From Pseudomonas sp. RIT-PI-r (GTDB lineage Bacteria; Pseudomonadota; Gammaproteobacteria; Pseudomonadales; Pseudomonadaceae), in contig NZ_LIGE01000017.1 of NCBI RefSeq assembly GCF_001297015.1, positions 1 to 64,000 on the forward strand: 64,000 bases of DNA, read 5' to 3'. Position numbers and translations under genes: made by a program. Each line of letters begins with the position of its first letter. The stretch's first letter is position 1. The notes below the pieces were generated by a model. The model had not been told where the DNA came from, did not search any database, and saw nothing but the letters and a program-made list of their open reading frames with translations. Positions 1 to 8,332 of this stretch are shown in pieces.

Positions 1-120
1 AACGAAGCTGCACGGTGGACACCTCTTCCCAGGACACAGGTCATCTCCTTGGTGATGAGCAATGTGTCTATTAAAATGTGTCCACCATGTCTCCGAACAC
101 CCGTCCACCATGTGTCCGGT
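1..120. repeat. Repeated GTCCACCATGT motifs, possible end of an insertion sequence
   Basis: No gene is visible here. Two near-identical 16-base direct repeats (gtccaccatgtctccg at 80-95 and gtccaccatgtgtccg at 103-118) lie 23 bases apart, and an inverted copy of the core (ggtggacac) lies at 14-22. Clustered direct and inverted copies of a short motif are typical of the transposase-binding ends of IS elements, notably the IS21 family. The element itself would lie left of the window, so this is an inference from the repeat pattern only. Confidence 0.35.
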
Positions 121-124
121 ACAT

Positions 125-297
125 ACACTCCCGGAGGGAGAGGGGGCCGACCGAGGTGTCTTTCGCTATCCATCGACCTGAAGCAGCGTTGTCGATTATG
201 GATTCACAGCAAGGCGTTCAGGTCGATGTAGTTCGTAAATATCCCCCATTCGGTCCCCTCTCCCTCCGGGAGAGGGCTAGGGTGAGGGCCGCTCCTG
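125..297. repeat. Palindromic mosaic repeat, single unit
   Basis: This is a single copy of the repeat that is expanded in tandem at 7683-8256. It shares the block gaccgaggtgtc, then catcgacctgaa, then gattatggattc. It ends in a REP-like palindrome (cctctccctccgggagagggctagggtgag) and has an internal inverted repeat tcgacctgaa (173-182) / ttcaggtcga (217-226). It lies in the gap before the esterase gene and contains no credible coding sequence. Confidence 0.75.
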
Positions 298-387
298 CTG
301 AATGACCAATTTCTCGAAACCACCCCCCAATCCAATCTTCTCTCCCTGTAAACTCCGCAAACCCAAACCGACACTCAGGGAGCTCAA

Positions 388-996
388 ATGTCCGGTTCGA
401 TCCTCTATATCCACGGTTTCAACAGCGCCCCGGCCTCGAAAAAGGCCTGTCAGCTGGTAACGGTGATGGAGCAACTGGGTTTGAGCGAGCAACTGCGTGT
501 TCCGGCCCTGCATCACCATCCGCGCGAAGCCATCGGTCAGTTGGAGCGAGCAATCGCCGAGCTGGGCAGCCCGCTGCTGGTGGGAAGCTCCCTCGGCGGC
601 TACTATGCGACTCACCTGGCCGAGCGCCATGGACTGAAAGCCCTGCTGGTCAACCCGGCGGTCAGCCCGCACCGGATGTTTGACGGCTATCTGGGCACGC
701 AGAAAAACCTGTATACCGATGAAACCTGGGAATTGACCCACGACCACGTCACGGCCCTGGCCGAACTGGAAGTGCCTGCGCCGCAGGATGGCCAGCGCTA
801 TCAGGTATGGTTGCAGACTGGCGATGAAACACTGGATTATCGCCTCGCCCAGCAGTATTACCGCGCCTGTGCCTTGCGCATTCAGGCCGGCGGCGACCAC
901 AGTTTTCAGGGTTTTGCCGGGCAATTGCCGGCGCTGCTGAGTTTTGCCGGCATTGGCGCCGATGTGTATTCGGCAATCGATTTCACCGCACTGTGA
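388..996 (+). CDS. yqiA: YqiA-like alpha/beta-hydrolase (esterase)
   Basis: A 202-residue cytoplasmic alpha/beta-hydrolase of the YqiA/UPF0227 family, which hydrolyses short acyl esters in vitro; its natural substrate is unknown. The protein opens with the strand and oxyanion region SILYIHGFNSAP. The nucleophile elbow is GSSLGG with Ser68, and the C-terminal GGDHSFQGF supplies the catalytic His171; an Asp near residue 146-150 (QTGDETLD) completes the triad. The length fits the family. It precedes parE by 41 bases, the arrangement seen in enterobacteria and pseudomonads (cpdA-yqiA-parE), so cotranscription with parE is likely. There is no signal peptide. Confidence 0.9.
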   Translation: MSGSILYIHGFNSAPASKKACQLVTVMEQLGLSEQLRVPALHHHPREAIGQLERAIAELGSPLLVGSSLGGYYATHLAERHGLKALLVNPAVSPHRMFDGYLGTQKNLYTDETWELTHDHVTALAELEVPAPQDGQRYQVWLQTGDETLDYRLAQQYYRACALRIQAGGDHSFQGFAGQLPALLSFAGIGADVYSAIDFTAL

Positions 997-1037
997 AGTC
1001 TTGCCCCTATTTCATGAATGACTGACGACGAGACCCT

Positions 1038-2945
1038 ATGGCCACTCCCAGCGCTAGCTCTTATAACGCCGACGCCATCGAAGTCCTCTCGGGCCTCGAC
1101 CCGGTGCGCAAACGCCCCGGCATGTACACCGACACCAGTCGGCCGAACCACCTCGCCCAGGAAGTCATCGACAACAGCGTCGACGAAGCCTTGGCCGGCC
1201 ACGCCAAATCGGTGCAGGTCATCCTGCACGCCGACCACTCGCTGGAAGTCAGCGACGACGGCCGTGGCATGCCGGTCGACATCCATCCGGAAGAGGGTGT
1301 GTCGGGCGTCGAACTGATCCTCACCAAACTCCATGCGGGCGGCAAGTTTTCCAACAAGAACTACCAGTTCTCCGGCGGTCTGCACGGTGTGGGTATTTCC
1401 GTGGTCAACGCCTTGTCGACCGAAGTCCGCGTACGTGTAAAACGTGATGGCAACGAATACCAGATGACTTTCGCCGATGGCTACAAGGCCACCGAGCTGG
1501 AAATCGTCGGTACTGTCGGCAAGCGCAACACCGGTACCAGCGTGTACTTCGCGCCGGACCCGAAATACTTCGATTCACCGAAATTCTCCATCAGCCGCCT
1601 CAAGCACGTGCTCAAGGCCAAGGCTGTGCTGTGCCCGGGGCTGCTGGTCAGCTTCGAAGACAAAGGCACCGGCGAGAAAGTCGAATGGCATTACGAAGAC
1701 GGCCTGCGCTCCTATCTGGTCGATGCCGTCAACGAATTCGAACGCCTGCCGAACGAACCGTTCTGCGGCGCTTTCGCCGGTAACAAAGAAGCGGTCGACT
1801 GGGCGCTGCTGTGGTTGCCGGAAGGTGGCGATGCGGTACAGGAAAGCTACGTCAACCTGATCCCGACGGCGCAGGGCGGTACCCACGTCAACGGTTTGCG
1901 TCAGGGCTTGCTCGATGCCATGCGCGAATTCTGCGAATTCCGCAGCTTGCTGCCGCGCGGCGTGAAGCTGGCGCCGGAAGACGTCTGGGAACGTATCGCG
2001 TTCGTCCTGTCGATGAAAATGCAGGAGCCGCAATTCTCCGGCCAGACCAAAGAGCGTCTGTCGTCGCGTGAAGCGGCGGCGTTCGTCTCCGGTGTGGTCA
2101 AGGATGCCTTCAGCCTGTGGCTCAACGCCAACCCGGAAACCGGTCTGGCGCTGGCTGAACTGGCGATCAACAACGCCGGCCGCCGCCTCAAGGCGAGCAA
2201 GAAAGTCGAGCGTAAGCGCGTCACCCAGGGCCCGGCGTTGCCGGGCAAACTGGCGGATTGCGCCGGGCAGGACCCGATGCGTTCCGAGCTGTTCCTGGTC
2301 GAAGGTGATTCCGCCGGCGGTTCCGCCAAGCAAGCGCGGGACAAGGAGTTCCAGGCGATCCTGCCGTTGCGCGGCAAGATTCTCAACACCTGGGAAGTCG
2401 ACGGCAGTGAAGTGCTCGCCAGCCAGGAAGTGCACAACAGCGCCGTGGCCATCGGTGTCGATCCGGGCGCGGCGGACATGAGCCAGCTGCGCTACGGCAA
2501 GATCTGCATCCTCGCCGACGCCGACTCCGACGGTCTGCACATTGCGACATTGCTCTGCGCCTTGTTCGTCCAGCATTTCCGCCCGCTGGTGGATGCCGGT
2601 CACGTCTACGTCGCCATGCCGCCGCTGTACCGCATCGACCTGGGCAAAGAGATCTACTACGCCCTCGACGAAGCCGAGCGCGATGGCATTCTGGACCGGC
2701 TGGTCGCCGAGAAGAAACGCGGTAAGCCGCAAGTCACCCGATTCAAGGGGCTGGGTGAAATGAACCCGCCGCAGCTGCGCGAAACCACCATGGACCCGAA
2801 CACTCGGCGTCTGGTGCAATTGACGCTGGGCGAAGACTACGCACAAACCTCGGAAATGATGGACATGCTGCTGGCGAAGAAACGCGCCGGCGACCGCAAG
2901 ACCTGGCTCGAATCCAAAGGCAACCTCGCCGAGGTGCTGACCTGA
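1038..2945 (+). CDS. parE: DNA topoisomerase IV subunit B
   Basis: A 635-residue ATPase subunit of topoisomerase IV, which with ParC decatenates and relaxes DNA after replication. The N-terminal GHKL ATPase domain shows DNSVDEALAGH, the DDGRGMPVD loop and GLHGVGISVVNALS. The transducer follows. The C-terminal Toprim domain has LVEGDSAGGSAKQARD and the metal-binding DADSDG, and the tail ends with the usual GLGEMNP block. The ParE length, without the large GyrB insertion, separates it from gyrase B. The stop codon overlaps the start of the next gene by one base (TGATG), so the downstream gene is translationally coupled. parC follows two genes later, so both subunits of the enzyme are encoded together. 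Confidence 0.97.
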   Translation: MATPSASSYNADAIEVLSGLDPVRKRPGMYTDTSRPNHLAQEVIDNSVDEALAGHAKSVQVILHADHSLEVSDDGRGMPVDIHPEEGVSGVELILTKLHAGGKFSNKNYQFSGGLHGVGISVVNALSTEVRVRVKRDGNEYQMTFADGYKATELEIVGTVGKRNTGTSVYFAPDPKYFDSPKFSISRLKHVLKAKAVLCPGLLVSFEDKGTGEKVEWHYEDGLRSYLVDAVNEFERLPNEPFCGAFAGNKEAVDWALLWLPEGGDAVQESYVNLIPTAQGGTHVNGLRQGLLDAMREFCEFRSLLPRGVKLAPEDVWERIAFVLSMKMQEPQFSGQTKERLSSREAAAFVSGVVKDAFSLWLNANPETGLALAELAINNAGRRLKASKKVERKRVTQGPALPGKLADCAGQDPMRSELFLVEGDSAGGSAKQARDKEFQAILPLRGKILNTWEVDGSEVLASQEVHNSAVAIGVDPGAADMSQLRYGKICILADADSDGLHIATLLCALFVQHFRPLVDAGHVYVAMPPLYRIDLGKEIYYALDEAERDGILDRLVAEKKRGKPQVTRFKGLGEMNPPQLRETTMDPNTRRLVQLTLGEDYAQTSEMMDMLLAKKRAGDRKTWLESKGNLAEVLT

Positions 2946-3934
2946 TGCAGTTTGGCTGGGCCTTGGCGGGAGCCTTGCTGCTGAGTTCAATGAGCGTGTC
3001 GGCCGAGCCGATACAGGAACTGCGCCTGCTCGCCGAGCATCCGGTCGACGGCATGCGCGGCGGCAACCTGTCGGGGCTGGCGTTGTGCGGCAATGAGTTG
3101 TGGACAGTGTCTGATCGCGATGACGATCAGATTTACCGTCTCGATACCCGCGATCAGGTCTGGCAGGCCGAAACCGTGCACATCGACGTCCCGCCGGTGC
3201 CTGAAAGCGGCTTGCCGTGGGGCCTCAGCTCGCGTACCTGGGCGGCGTCGTTTATCCGTGGTGGCGAGCTGGACTTCGAAGGCATCACCTGCGACAGCGC
3301 CGGCAACCGCTACATCGTCAGCGAGGCGCATGCTGCCGTGTTGCAAGTGCCACCTCAAGGCCCGGCATCGTGGCTGAAAATCTCGCCGATGCTGGTGAAA
3401 GAAGCCCGGGCCAGTGGCATGTTGCTGCACTTCAATGCGTTGTTCGAGGGCTTGGCGATCAATCCGGCGGGCGATCAGTTGTGGTTGGCGGCCGAGCGCG
3501 AGCGTCGCGGCCTGCTGAAGATCAAGCGCCAGCAAACGGTCTGGGATTGCGACGGTGCTTGCGTGCTGCTCAGCGAAGCCGGGGTCGAAATGCAGCCGTC
3601 GCAGTTTCCCAAGGCGCGCGCCGTGACTCGCGATTTTGCTGACCTGTCGCTGTTCAATGGCAAGCTGTTTACCCTTGAGCGTAATGCCTTTCAGATCTGC
3701 CGCCGCGATGCAGTAACAGCTAAGGTCGAGCAATGCTGGTCGTACGCCGAAGACGCTTTGCAGCCGCAACGCCGCTATTCCCAGGCCTATGGCCTGGCGG
3801 AAGCGCTGGTGGTGGATGCGCAGGGCGCATGGATCGGCCTCGACAATAATGACGGCGTCCGTGCCGACGGCGAAAAACGTCCGATCGTCTGGCGTTTCGC
3901 CGCACCTGACGGTGGCTGGAGCGCCAAGCCGTGA
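2945..3934 (+). CDS. Exported esterase-like/phytase-like beta-propeller protein
   Basis: A 329-residue protein with a clear N-terminal signal peptide (hydrophobic stretch near residues 5-20 ending SVSAEP), so it is probably periplasmic. The body fits the 'esterase-like activity of phytase' family (PF13449): repeated strands with LSGLALCGNELWTVSDRDDD near the start, FEGITCD, NALFEGLAINPAG and a C-terminal LGLDNND-like element, as expected for a beta-propeller. No substrate is known. It lies between parE and parC, overlaps parE by one base and the following protease gene by four (GTGA), and so is part of a tight operon. Pseudomonads commonly carry this gene here, but its link with topoisomerase IV is unexplained. 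Confidence 0.75.
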   Translation: MQFGWALAGALLLSSMSVSAEPIQELRLLAEHPVDGMRGGNLSGLALCGNELWTVSDRDDDQIYRLDTRDQVWQAETVHIDVPPVPESGLPWGLSSRTWAASFIRGGELDFEGITCDSAGNRYIVSEAHAAVLQVPPQGPASWLKISPMLVKEARASGMLLHFNALFEGLAINPAGDQLWLAAERERRGLLKIKRQQTVWDCDGACVLLSEAGVEMQPSQFPKARAVTRDFADLSLFNGKLFTLERNAFQICRRDAVTAKVEQCWSYAEDALQPQRRYSQAYGLAEALVVDAQGAWIGLDNNDGVRADGEKRPIVWRFAAPDGGWSAKP

Positions 3935-4455
3935 GCCAGCAACCGCCGGGCAAGCGCGCCGGTCGCGTGCTGATGATTCTGGCGTGGTGCGCGGCGCTGT
4001 TTCTGGCTACGCGGTTCTTTGGCCAGTGGGAGCAGCGTCAGCAGAATCCGAATGTGGTGGTCAGTTCGCAGCAAGGCGAAGGTTTTATCGAAGTGAAACT
4101 GGCGGGCAACGCCCAAGGGCATTTTGTCGCCAGCGGTCAGATCAACGGCGAACCGGTCGAGTTCATGCTCGACACCGGCGCAACCGATGTGGCGATCCCG
4201 GCGGATCTGGCCAAGCGATTGAAGCTGGAAGAAGGTTTCGGTGTGACCCTGAGCACGGCCAATGGCCTGAGCCAGGGCTACCGGACAAAAATTGCCCGCC
4301 TGCAACTGGGCGACATCGTGCTGCGGGATGTTCGCGCACTGGTGGCGCCGGGGCTGCATGGCGATCAGGTGCTGCTTGGCATGAGCGCCCTGAACAAACT
4401 TGAATTTACTCAGCGCGGTGGCACCATGCTGCTGCGCCAGACAACGAACCGATGA
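3931..4455 (+). CDS. Membrane-anchored retropepsin-like aspartic protease (TIGR02281 family)
   Basis: A 174-residue protein starting at GTG, which overlaps the preceding stop codon (GTGA). One N-terminal membrane segment (about residues 11-26, [17 protein letters not shown]) anchors a single clan AA aspartic protease domain facing the periplasm. The active-site motif is [14 protein letters not shown], with the flap and second hydrophobic-Gly element in [13 protein letters not shown]. Because only one DTG motif is present, the enzyme should work as a homodimer. The substrate is unknown. It ends seven bases before parC and is evidently cotranscribed. Confidence 0.8.
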   Translation: MSQQPPGKRAGRVLMILAWCAALFLATRFFGQWEQRQQNPNVVVSSQQGEGFIEVKLAGNAQGHFVASGQINGEPVEFMLDTGATDVAIPADLAKRLKLEEGFGVTLSTANGLSQGYRTKIARLQLGDIVLRDVRALVAPGLHGDQVLLGMSALNKLEFTQRGGTMLLRQTTNR

Positions 4456-4462
4456 GGCCTGC

Positions 4463-6727
4463 ATGAGCAACCCCCTTGATCTCAGCCTGGACGGTGTAGA
4501 ACGCCGCTCGCTGGCCGACTTCACCGAAAGTGCCTACCTCAACTACTCCATGTACGTGATCATGGACCGTGCTCTGCCGCATATCGGCGACGGCCTGAAA
4601 CCGGTACAGCGTCGCATCATTTATGCGATGAGCGAGTTGGGGCTGGACGCCGATTCCAAGCACAAGAAATCGGCGCGTACCGTCGGTGACGTGCTCGGTA
4701 AATTCCACCCGCACGGCGACTCGGCGTGCTACGAAGCGATGGTGCTGATGGCCCAGCCGTTCAGCTATCGCTACACGCTGGTCGACGGTCAGGGTAACTG
4801 GGGTGCGCCGGACGATCCGAAGTCCTTCGCCGCCATGCGTTACACCGAAGCGCGTTTGTCGCGTTATTCCGAAGTGCTGCTCAGCGAGCTGGGTCAAGGC
4901 ACTGCCGATTGGGGCCCGAACTTCGACGGCACCCTGCAGGAACCGCTGGTGTTGCCGGCGCGTCTGCCGAACATTCTGCTCAACGGCACCACCGGCATCG
5001 CCGTGGGCATGGCCACCGACGTGCCGCCGCACAACCTGCGTGAAGTGGCGACCGCTTGCGTGCGTTTGCTCGATGAGCCGAAAGCCACGGTCGAGCAGCT
5101 CTGCGAGCACATTCAGGGCCCGGACTATCCGACCGAAGCGGAAATCATCACGCCGCGCGCCGACCTGCTGAAAATGTACGAAACCGGCAAGGGCTCGGTG
5201 CGCATGCGTGCCGTGTACCACGTCGAGGACGGCGACATCATCGTCACCGCGCTGCCGCACCAGGTCTCCGGTGCGAAAGTGCTGGAGCAGATCGCCGCGC
5301 TGATGCAGGCGAAACCGTCGAAAGCCCCGCAGATCGCTGATCTGCGCGATGAATCCGACCACGAAAACCCGTGCCGCATCGTAATCATTCCGGTCAACAG
5401 TCGCGTTGATCACGACGCGCTGATGCAGCACCTGTTCGCCAGCACCGAGCTGGAGTCGACCTACCGGGTCAACGTCAACATCATCGGTCTGGACGGCAAG
5501 CCACAGCTGAAAAACCTCCGCGCCTTGCTGGTTGAATGGCTGGAATTCCGCGTGCAGACCGTGCGTCGCCGCCTGCAATTCCGCCTCGACAAGGTCGAGC
5601 GTCGTCTGCACCTGTTGGACGGTTTGTTGATCGCTTACCTCAACCTGGATGAAGTGATCCACATCATTCGTACCGAGGAACACCCGAAAGCCAAGCTGAT
5701 CGAGCGTTTCGCCCTCAGCGAGATTCAGGCCGACTACATCCTCGACACCCGTCTGCGTCAGTTGGCGCGACTGGAAGAGATGAAGCTGCGCGACGAGCAG
5801 GACGAACTGCTTAAAGAACAAGCCAAGCTGCAAGCGCTGCTGGGCAGCGAAGCCAAGCTGAAGAAGCTGGTGCGCACCGAACTGCTGAAAGACGCCGAAA
5901 CCTATGGCGATGATCGCCGTTCGCCGATCGTCGAACGTACCGAAGCGAAAGCGCTGACCGAGCACGATCTGCTGCCGAACGAGAAAGTTACCGTCGTGCT
6001 GTCGGAAAAAGGCTGGATCCGTTCGGCCAAGGGCCACGACATCGACGCAACCGGCCTGTCGTACAAGGCTGGCGACGGCTTCAAAACTTCGGCGGCGGGG
6101 CGTTCCAACCAGTCTGCCGTGGTGATTGACTCCACTGGCCGCAGCTATTCGGTCGCCGCGCACACGTTACCGTCGGCCCGTGGCCAGGGCGAACCGTTGA
6201 CCGGTCGTCTGACGCCACCGCCGGGTGCGACGTTTGAATGCGTGCTGATGCCGGAAGACGATGCGTTGTACGTGATCGCGTCCGACGCCGGTTACGGTTT
6301 CGTCGTCAAAGGTGAAGACCTGCAAGCCAAGAACAAGGCCGGCAAGGCTTTGTTGAGTCTGCCGAACAACGCCAAGGTGATTGCGCCGCGTCCGGTGGCT
6401 GATCGCGAGCAGAACTGGCTGGCCTCGGTGACGACCGAAGGTCGCCTGCTGATCTTCAAAATCAGCGATCTGCCACAATTAGGGAAGGGCAAAGGCAACA
6501 AGATCATCGGTATTTCCGGTGAGCGGGTGGCCAGTCGCGAAGAATATGTTACGGACATCGCCGTCATTCCGGAAGGCGCCACCCTGGTGCTGCAGGCCGG
6601 AAAACGGACCCTGTCGCTGAAGGCTGAAGACCTCGAACACTACAAAGGTGAGCGCGGTCGACGTGGTAACAAGCTTCCGCGTGGCTTCCAACGGGTCGAT
6701 GCGCTGCTCGTCGAAAACCTCAATTAG
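4463..6727 (+). CDS. parC: DNA topoisomerase IV subunit A
   Basis: A 754-residue breakage-reunion subunit of topoisomerase IV. The start is the ATG giving [11 protein letters not shown], not an upstream in-frame codon inside the preceding gene. The catalytic tyrosine is Tyr127 in [13 protein letters not shown]. The quinolone-resistance region reads [12 protein letters not shown], with wild-type Ser87 and Glu91 (P. aeruginosa numbering matches), so no common ParC resistance substitution is seen. The middle contains the long coiled coil around residues 370-480. The C-terminal domain is a degenerate beta-pinwheel lacking a gyrase-type GyrA box, as expected for ParC. Confidence 0.97.
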   Translation: MSNPLDLSLDGVERRSLADFTESAYLNYSMYVIMDRALPHIGDGLKPVQRRIIYAMSELGLDADSKHKKSARTVGDVLGKFHPHGDSACYEAMVLMAQPFSYRYTLVDGQGNWGAPDDPKSFAAMRYTEARLSRYSEVLLSELGQGTADWGPNFDGTLQEPLVLPARLPNILLNGTTGIAVGMATDVPPHNLREVATACVRLLDEPKATVEQLCEHIQGPDYPTEAEIITPRADLLKMYETGKGSVRMRAVYHVEDGDIIVTALPHQVSGAKVLEQIAALMQAKPSKAPQIADLRDESDHENPCRIVIIPVNSRVDHDALMQHLFASTELESTYRVNVNIIGLDGKPQLKNLRALLVEWLEFRVQTVRRRLQFRLDKVERRLHLLDGLLIAYLNLDEVIHIIRTEEHPKAKLIERFALSEIQADYILDTRLRQLARLEEMKLRDEQDELLKEQAKLQALLGSEAKLKKLVRTELLKDAETYGDDRRSPIVERTEAKALTEHDLLPNEKVTVVLSEKGWIRSAKGHDIDATGLSYKAGDGFKTSAAGRSNQSAVVIDSTGRSYSVAAHTLPSARGQGEPLTGRLTPPPGATFECVLMPEDDALYVIASDAGYGFVVKGEDLQAKNKAGKALLSLPNNAKVIAPRPVADREQNWLASVTTEGRLLIFKISDLPQLGKGKGNKIIGISGERVASREEYVTDIAVIPEGATLVLQAGKRTLSLKAEDLEHYKGERGRRGNKLPRGFQRVDALLVENLN

Positions 6728-6738
6728 GCGTCCTAGAG

Positions 6739-6775
6739 GCGTCGATCCACGATTTAACGCGTAGATCGACGCTTT
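6739..6775 (+). terminator. Possible parC terminator hairpin
   Basis: The arms gcgtcgatc (6739-6747) and gatcgacgc (6764-6772) form a nine-base stem 11 bases after the parC stop. The loop is long and only two Ts follow, so this may be a weak terminator or an RNA-stabilising hairpin. Confidence 0.4.
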
Positions 6776-6901
6776 GGCGCTGGAGTCGGAACGCATATTC
6801 ACGGATGATATGCCCTTTCCAAGCGCCGGCGTGGCCGAGCGTTCTTCATATTTATTGAGTATTTTCACTGTGGTCAGCCTTGTGGCGGCCACCTGGACGG
6901 G

Positions 6902-7614
6902 ATGATGACTGCTCTGCGCCCCCTTATTTTTCTGCTCGCCGGCGTTTTGGGCCTGGCGGGTTGCAGCGTTCACCAGCCGGTGTCGCTGTATCAACTGGAC
7001 AGCGGAAGTCCGGTTCAGCCTGCGCAAAGCGCAGGCATGGCGGTTTTGTTAGGGCCGGGGGCTTGGCCGACCACCCGCCACGTGCAACCTTGCTGCCGCC
7101 TCAGCCGGCCGGCAGTCTGCAGGCGGCGACCGACGGGCGTTGGGCCGGTAGTCTTTCGTCGGGTATTGACCAACTGTTGATGCGTCAGGTTGCAGGTCAT
7201 CTCGACAGCCAGCGTGTGGTGCTGGCACCGGCCACCAGTGGGTTTACCCCGGATGTGCAGGTGTTGCTGACCATCACGCGTCTGGACTCCGGCGAGAAAC
7301 AACCGGCGATCCTTGATGCGCAATGGCGCTTGATCGATCGTCGTGGTCAGGTGCGCGATAACCGTATCGTCCATCTGCAAGAGCTGCATGCCGGCAGCAC
7401 GGCTTCGCAGGTGCAGGCGCAGGGCATTTTGCTGCAGCGTCTGGCCGAGCAATTGTCCGTGGCACTCAAGCCACTGGCCAATCAGCCTCCGGTGGCTGAG
7501 GCACCGCGTAAATCGGCACCAAAACCGGCCGCGCCGGCGGCGGAAGCCGAGAAGCAGCCGAAGATTCCGATGGCTTCGCCGATTCGTACGGATATGGAAG
7601 TGTTCCGCTTCTAA
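6902..7614 (+). pseudogene. pqiC: PqiC-like ABC-transport auxiliary lipoprotein, frameshifted
   Basis: Two overlapping reading frames together make one PqiC/DUF330-type outer-membrane lipoprotein, a partner of MCE lipid-transport systems. The first frame gives a lipoprotein signal peptide with lipobox LAGC, then SVHQPVSLYQLDSG and on to VLLGP. The second frame resumes at LADHPPRATLLPPQP and runs through GRWAGSLSSGIDQLL and RLAEQLSVAL to a Pro/Ala-rich tail ending MEVFRF. The switch falls at the G run 7057-7061. One extra G would restore a single frame, reading GPGGLADHP. As given, the first frame runs off into a nonsense tail and stops near 7180. It may be a real null mutation, a phase-variable G tract or a sequencing error. 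Its position after parC is normal for pseudomonads. Confidence 0.8.
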
Positions 7615-7634
7615 CGCCGGATCGAATCAAACAG

Positions 7635-7660
7635 AGCCCGCCTTGTGCGGGCTTTGTTGT
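7635..7660 (+). terminator. Rho-independent terminator after the PqiC-like gene
   Basis: The stem agcccgc/gcgggct (7635-7641 with 7647-7653) has a five-base loop and is followed by tttgttgt, 20 bases after the stop codon. Confidence 0.75.
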
Positions 7661-7682
7661 GTCTGGGGTTCTGCGTGAAAGA

Positions 7683-8256
7683 TCAAAAGCCCCTCACCCC
7701 AGCCCTCTCCCCGAGGGAGAGGGAGCTGACCGAGGTGTCTGGCGCTATGCATCGACCTGAAAGAGCTTGGCGATTATGGATTCCGTAGGGCAGGGGCAGG
7801 TCGGTGTGGCTCTGGAATATCCCCGGGTCAGTCCCCTCTTCCGGAAGGAAAGGGGACTGACCGAGGTGTCTGGCGCTATGCATCGACCTGAAAGAGCTTG
7901 GCGATTATGGATTCCGTAGGGCAGGGGCAGGTCGGTGTGGCTCTGGAATATCCCCGGGTCAGTCCCCTCTTCCGGAAGGAAAGGGGACTGACCGAGGTGT
8001 CTGGCGCTATGCATCGACCTGAAAGAGCTTGGCGATTATGGATTCCGTAGGGCAGGGGCAGGTCGGTGTGGCTCTGGAATATCCCCGGGTCAGTCCCCTC
8101 TTCCGGAAGGAAAGGGGACTGACCGAGGTGTCTGGCGCTATACATCGACCTGCAAGCGCTTGGCGGTTATGGATTCAAAGCAGGACGTGCAGGTCGGTGT
8201 ATTCCGGCAATATCCCCGGATCGGTTCCCTCTCCCTCTGGGAGAGGGCTAGGGTGA
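7683..8256. repeat. Tandem array of a 131-bp palindromic repeat
   Basis: The block cgaggtgtctggcgctat recurs at 7731, 7862, 7993 and 8124, exactly 131 bases apart. The first three units look identical to each other; the fourth diverges (tacatcgacctgcaagcg) and ends in the REP-like palindrome ccctctccctctgggagagggctagggtgagg. Each exact unit carries a hairpin with arms gtcagtcccct and aggggactgac (7827-7861, 7958-7992, 8089-8123). The array fills the gap between two genes pointing towards each other. Apparent open frames inside it repeat with the unit and are not credible genes. Confidence 0.93.
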
Positions 8257-8276
8257 GGGGCCCTTCAGTCACCCAC

Positions 8277-8314
8277 AAAAAAGCCCGCAGACAATCGCTT
8301 GTCTGCGGGCTTCT
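8277..8314 (-). terminator. Rho-independent terminator of the YtjB-like gene
   Basis: The arms aagcccgcagacaa and ttgtctgcgggctt form a long perfect stem with a four-base loop. On the minus strand it is followed by a run of Ts (aaaaaa on the plus strand at about 8277-8282). It lies just after the stop codon of the minus-strand gene at 8333. Confidence 0.85.
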
Positions 8315-8332
8315 TCACATCAGGCCTGGAAC

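Noticed and set aside
1575..2990. 471-codon open frame on the minus strand over parE
   Set aside because: It lies antisense to a clear topoisomerase gene; long antisense frames are common in GC-rich DNA and the translation has no family features.
4406..6163. 585-codon open frame on the minus strand over parC
   Set aside because: It is an antisense shadow of parC, with His/Arg/Gln-rich composition and no motif.
6880..7050. In-frame upstream start that would make the PqiC-like gene a single intact frame
   Set aside because: That frame gives a Cys/Arg/Gly-rich stretch with no signal peptide, while the other frame over the same bases gives a clear lipoprotein signal.
7683..8145. Repeated open frames on the minus strand with identical proteins
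   Set aside because: They recur with the 131-bp repeat and are a by-product of the tandem array.
7683..8256. CRISPR-like regular array
   Set aside because: The 131-base units are identical throughout with no unique spacers, and no cas genes are near.
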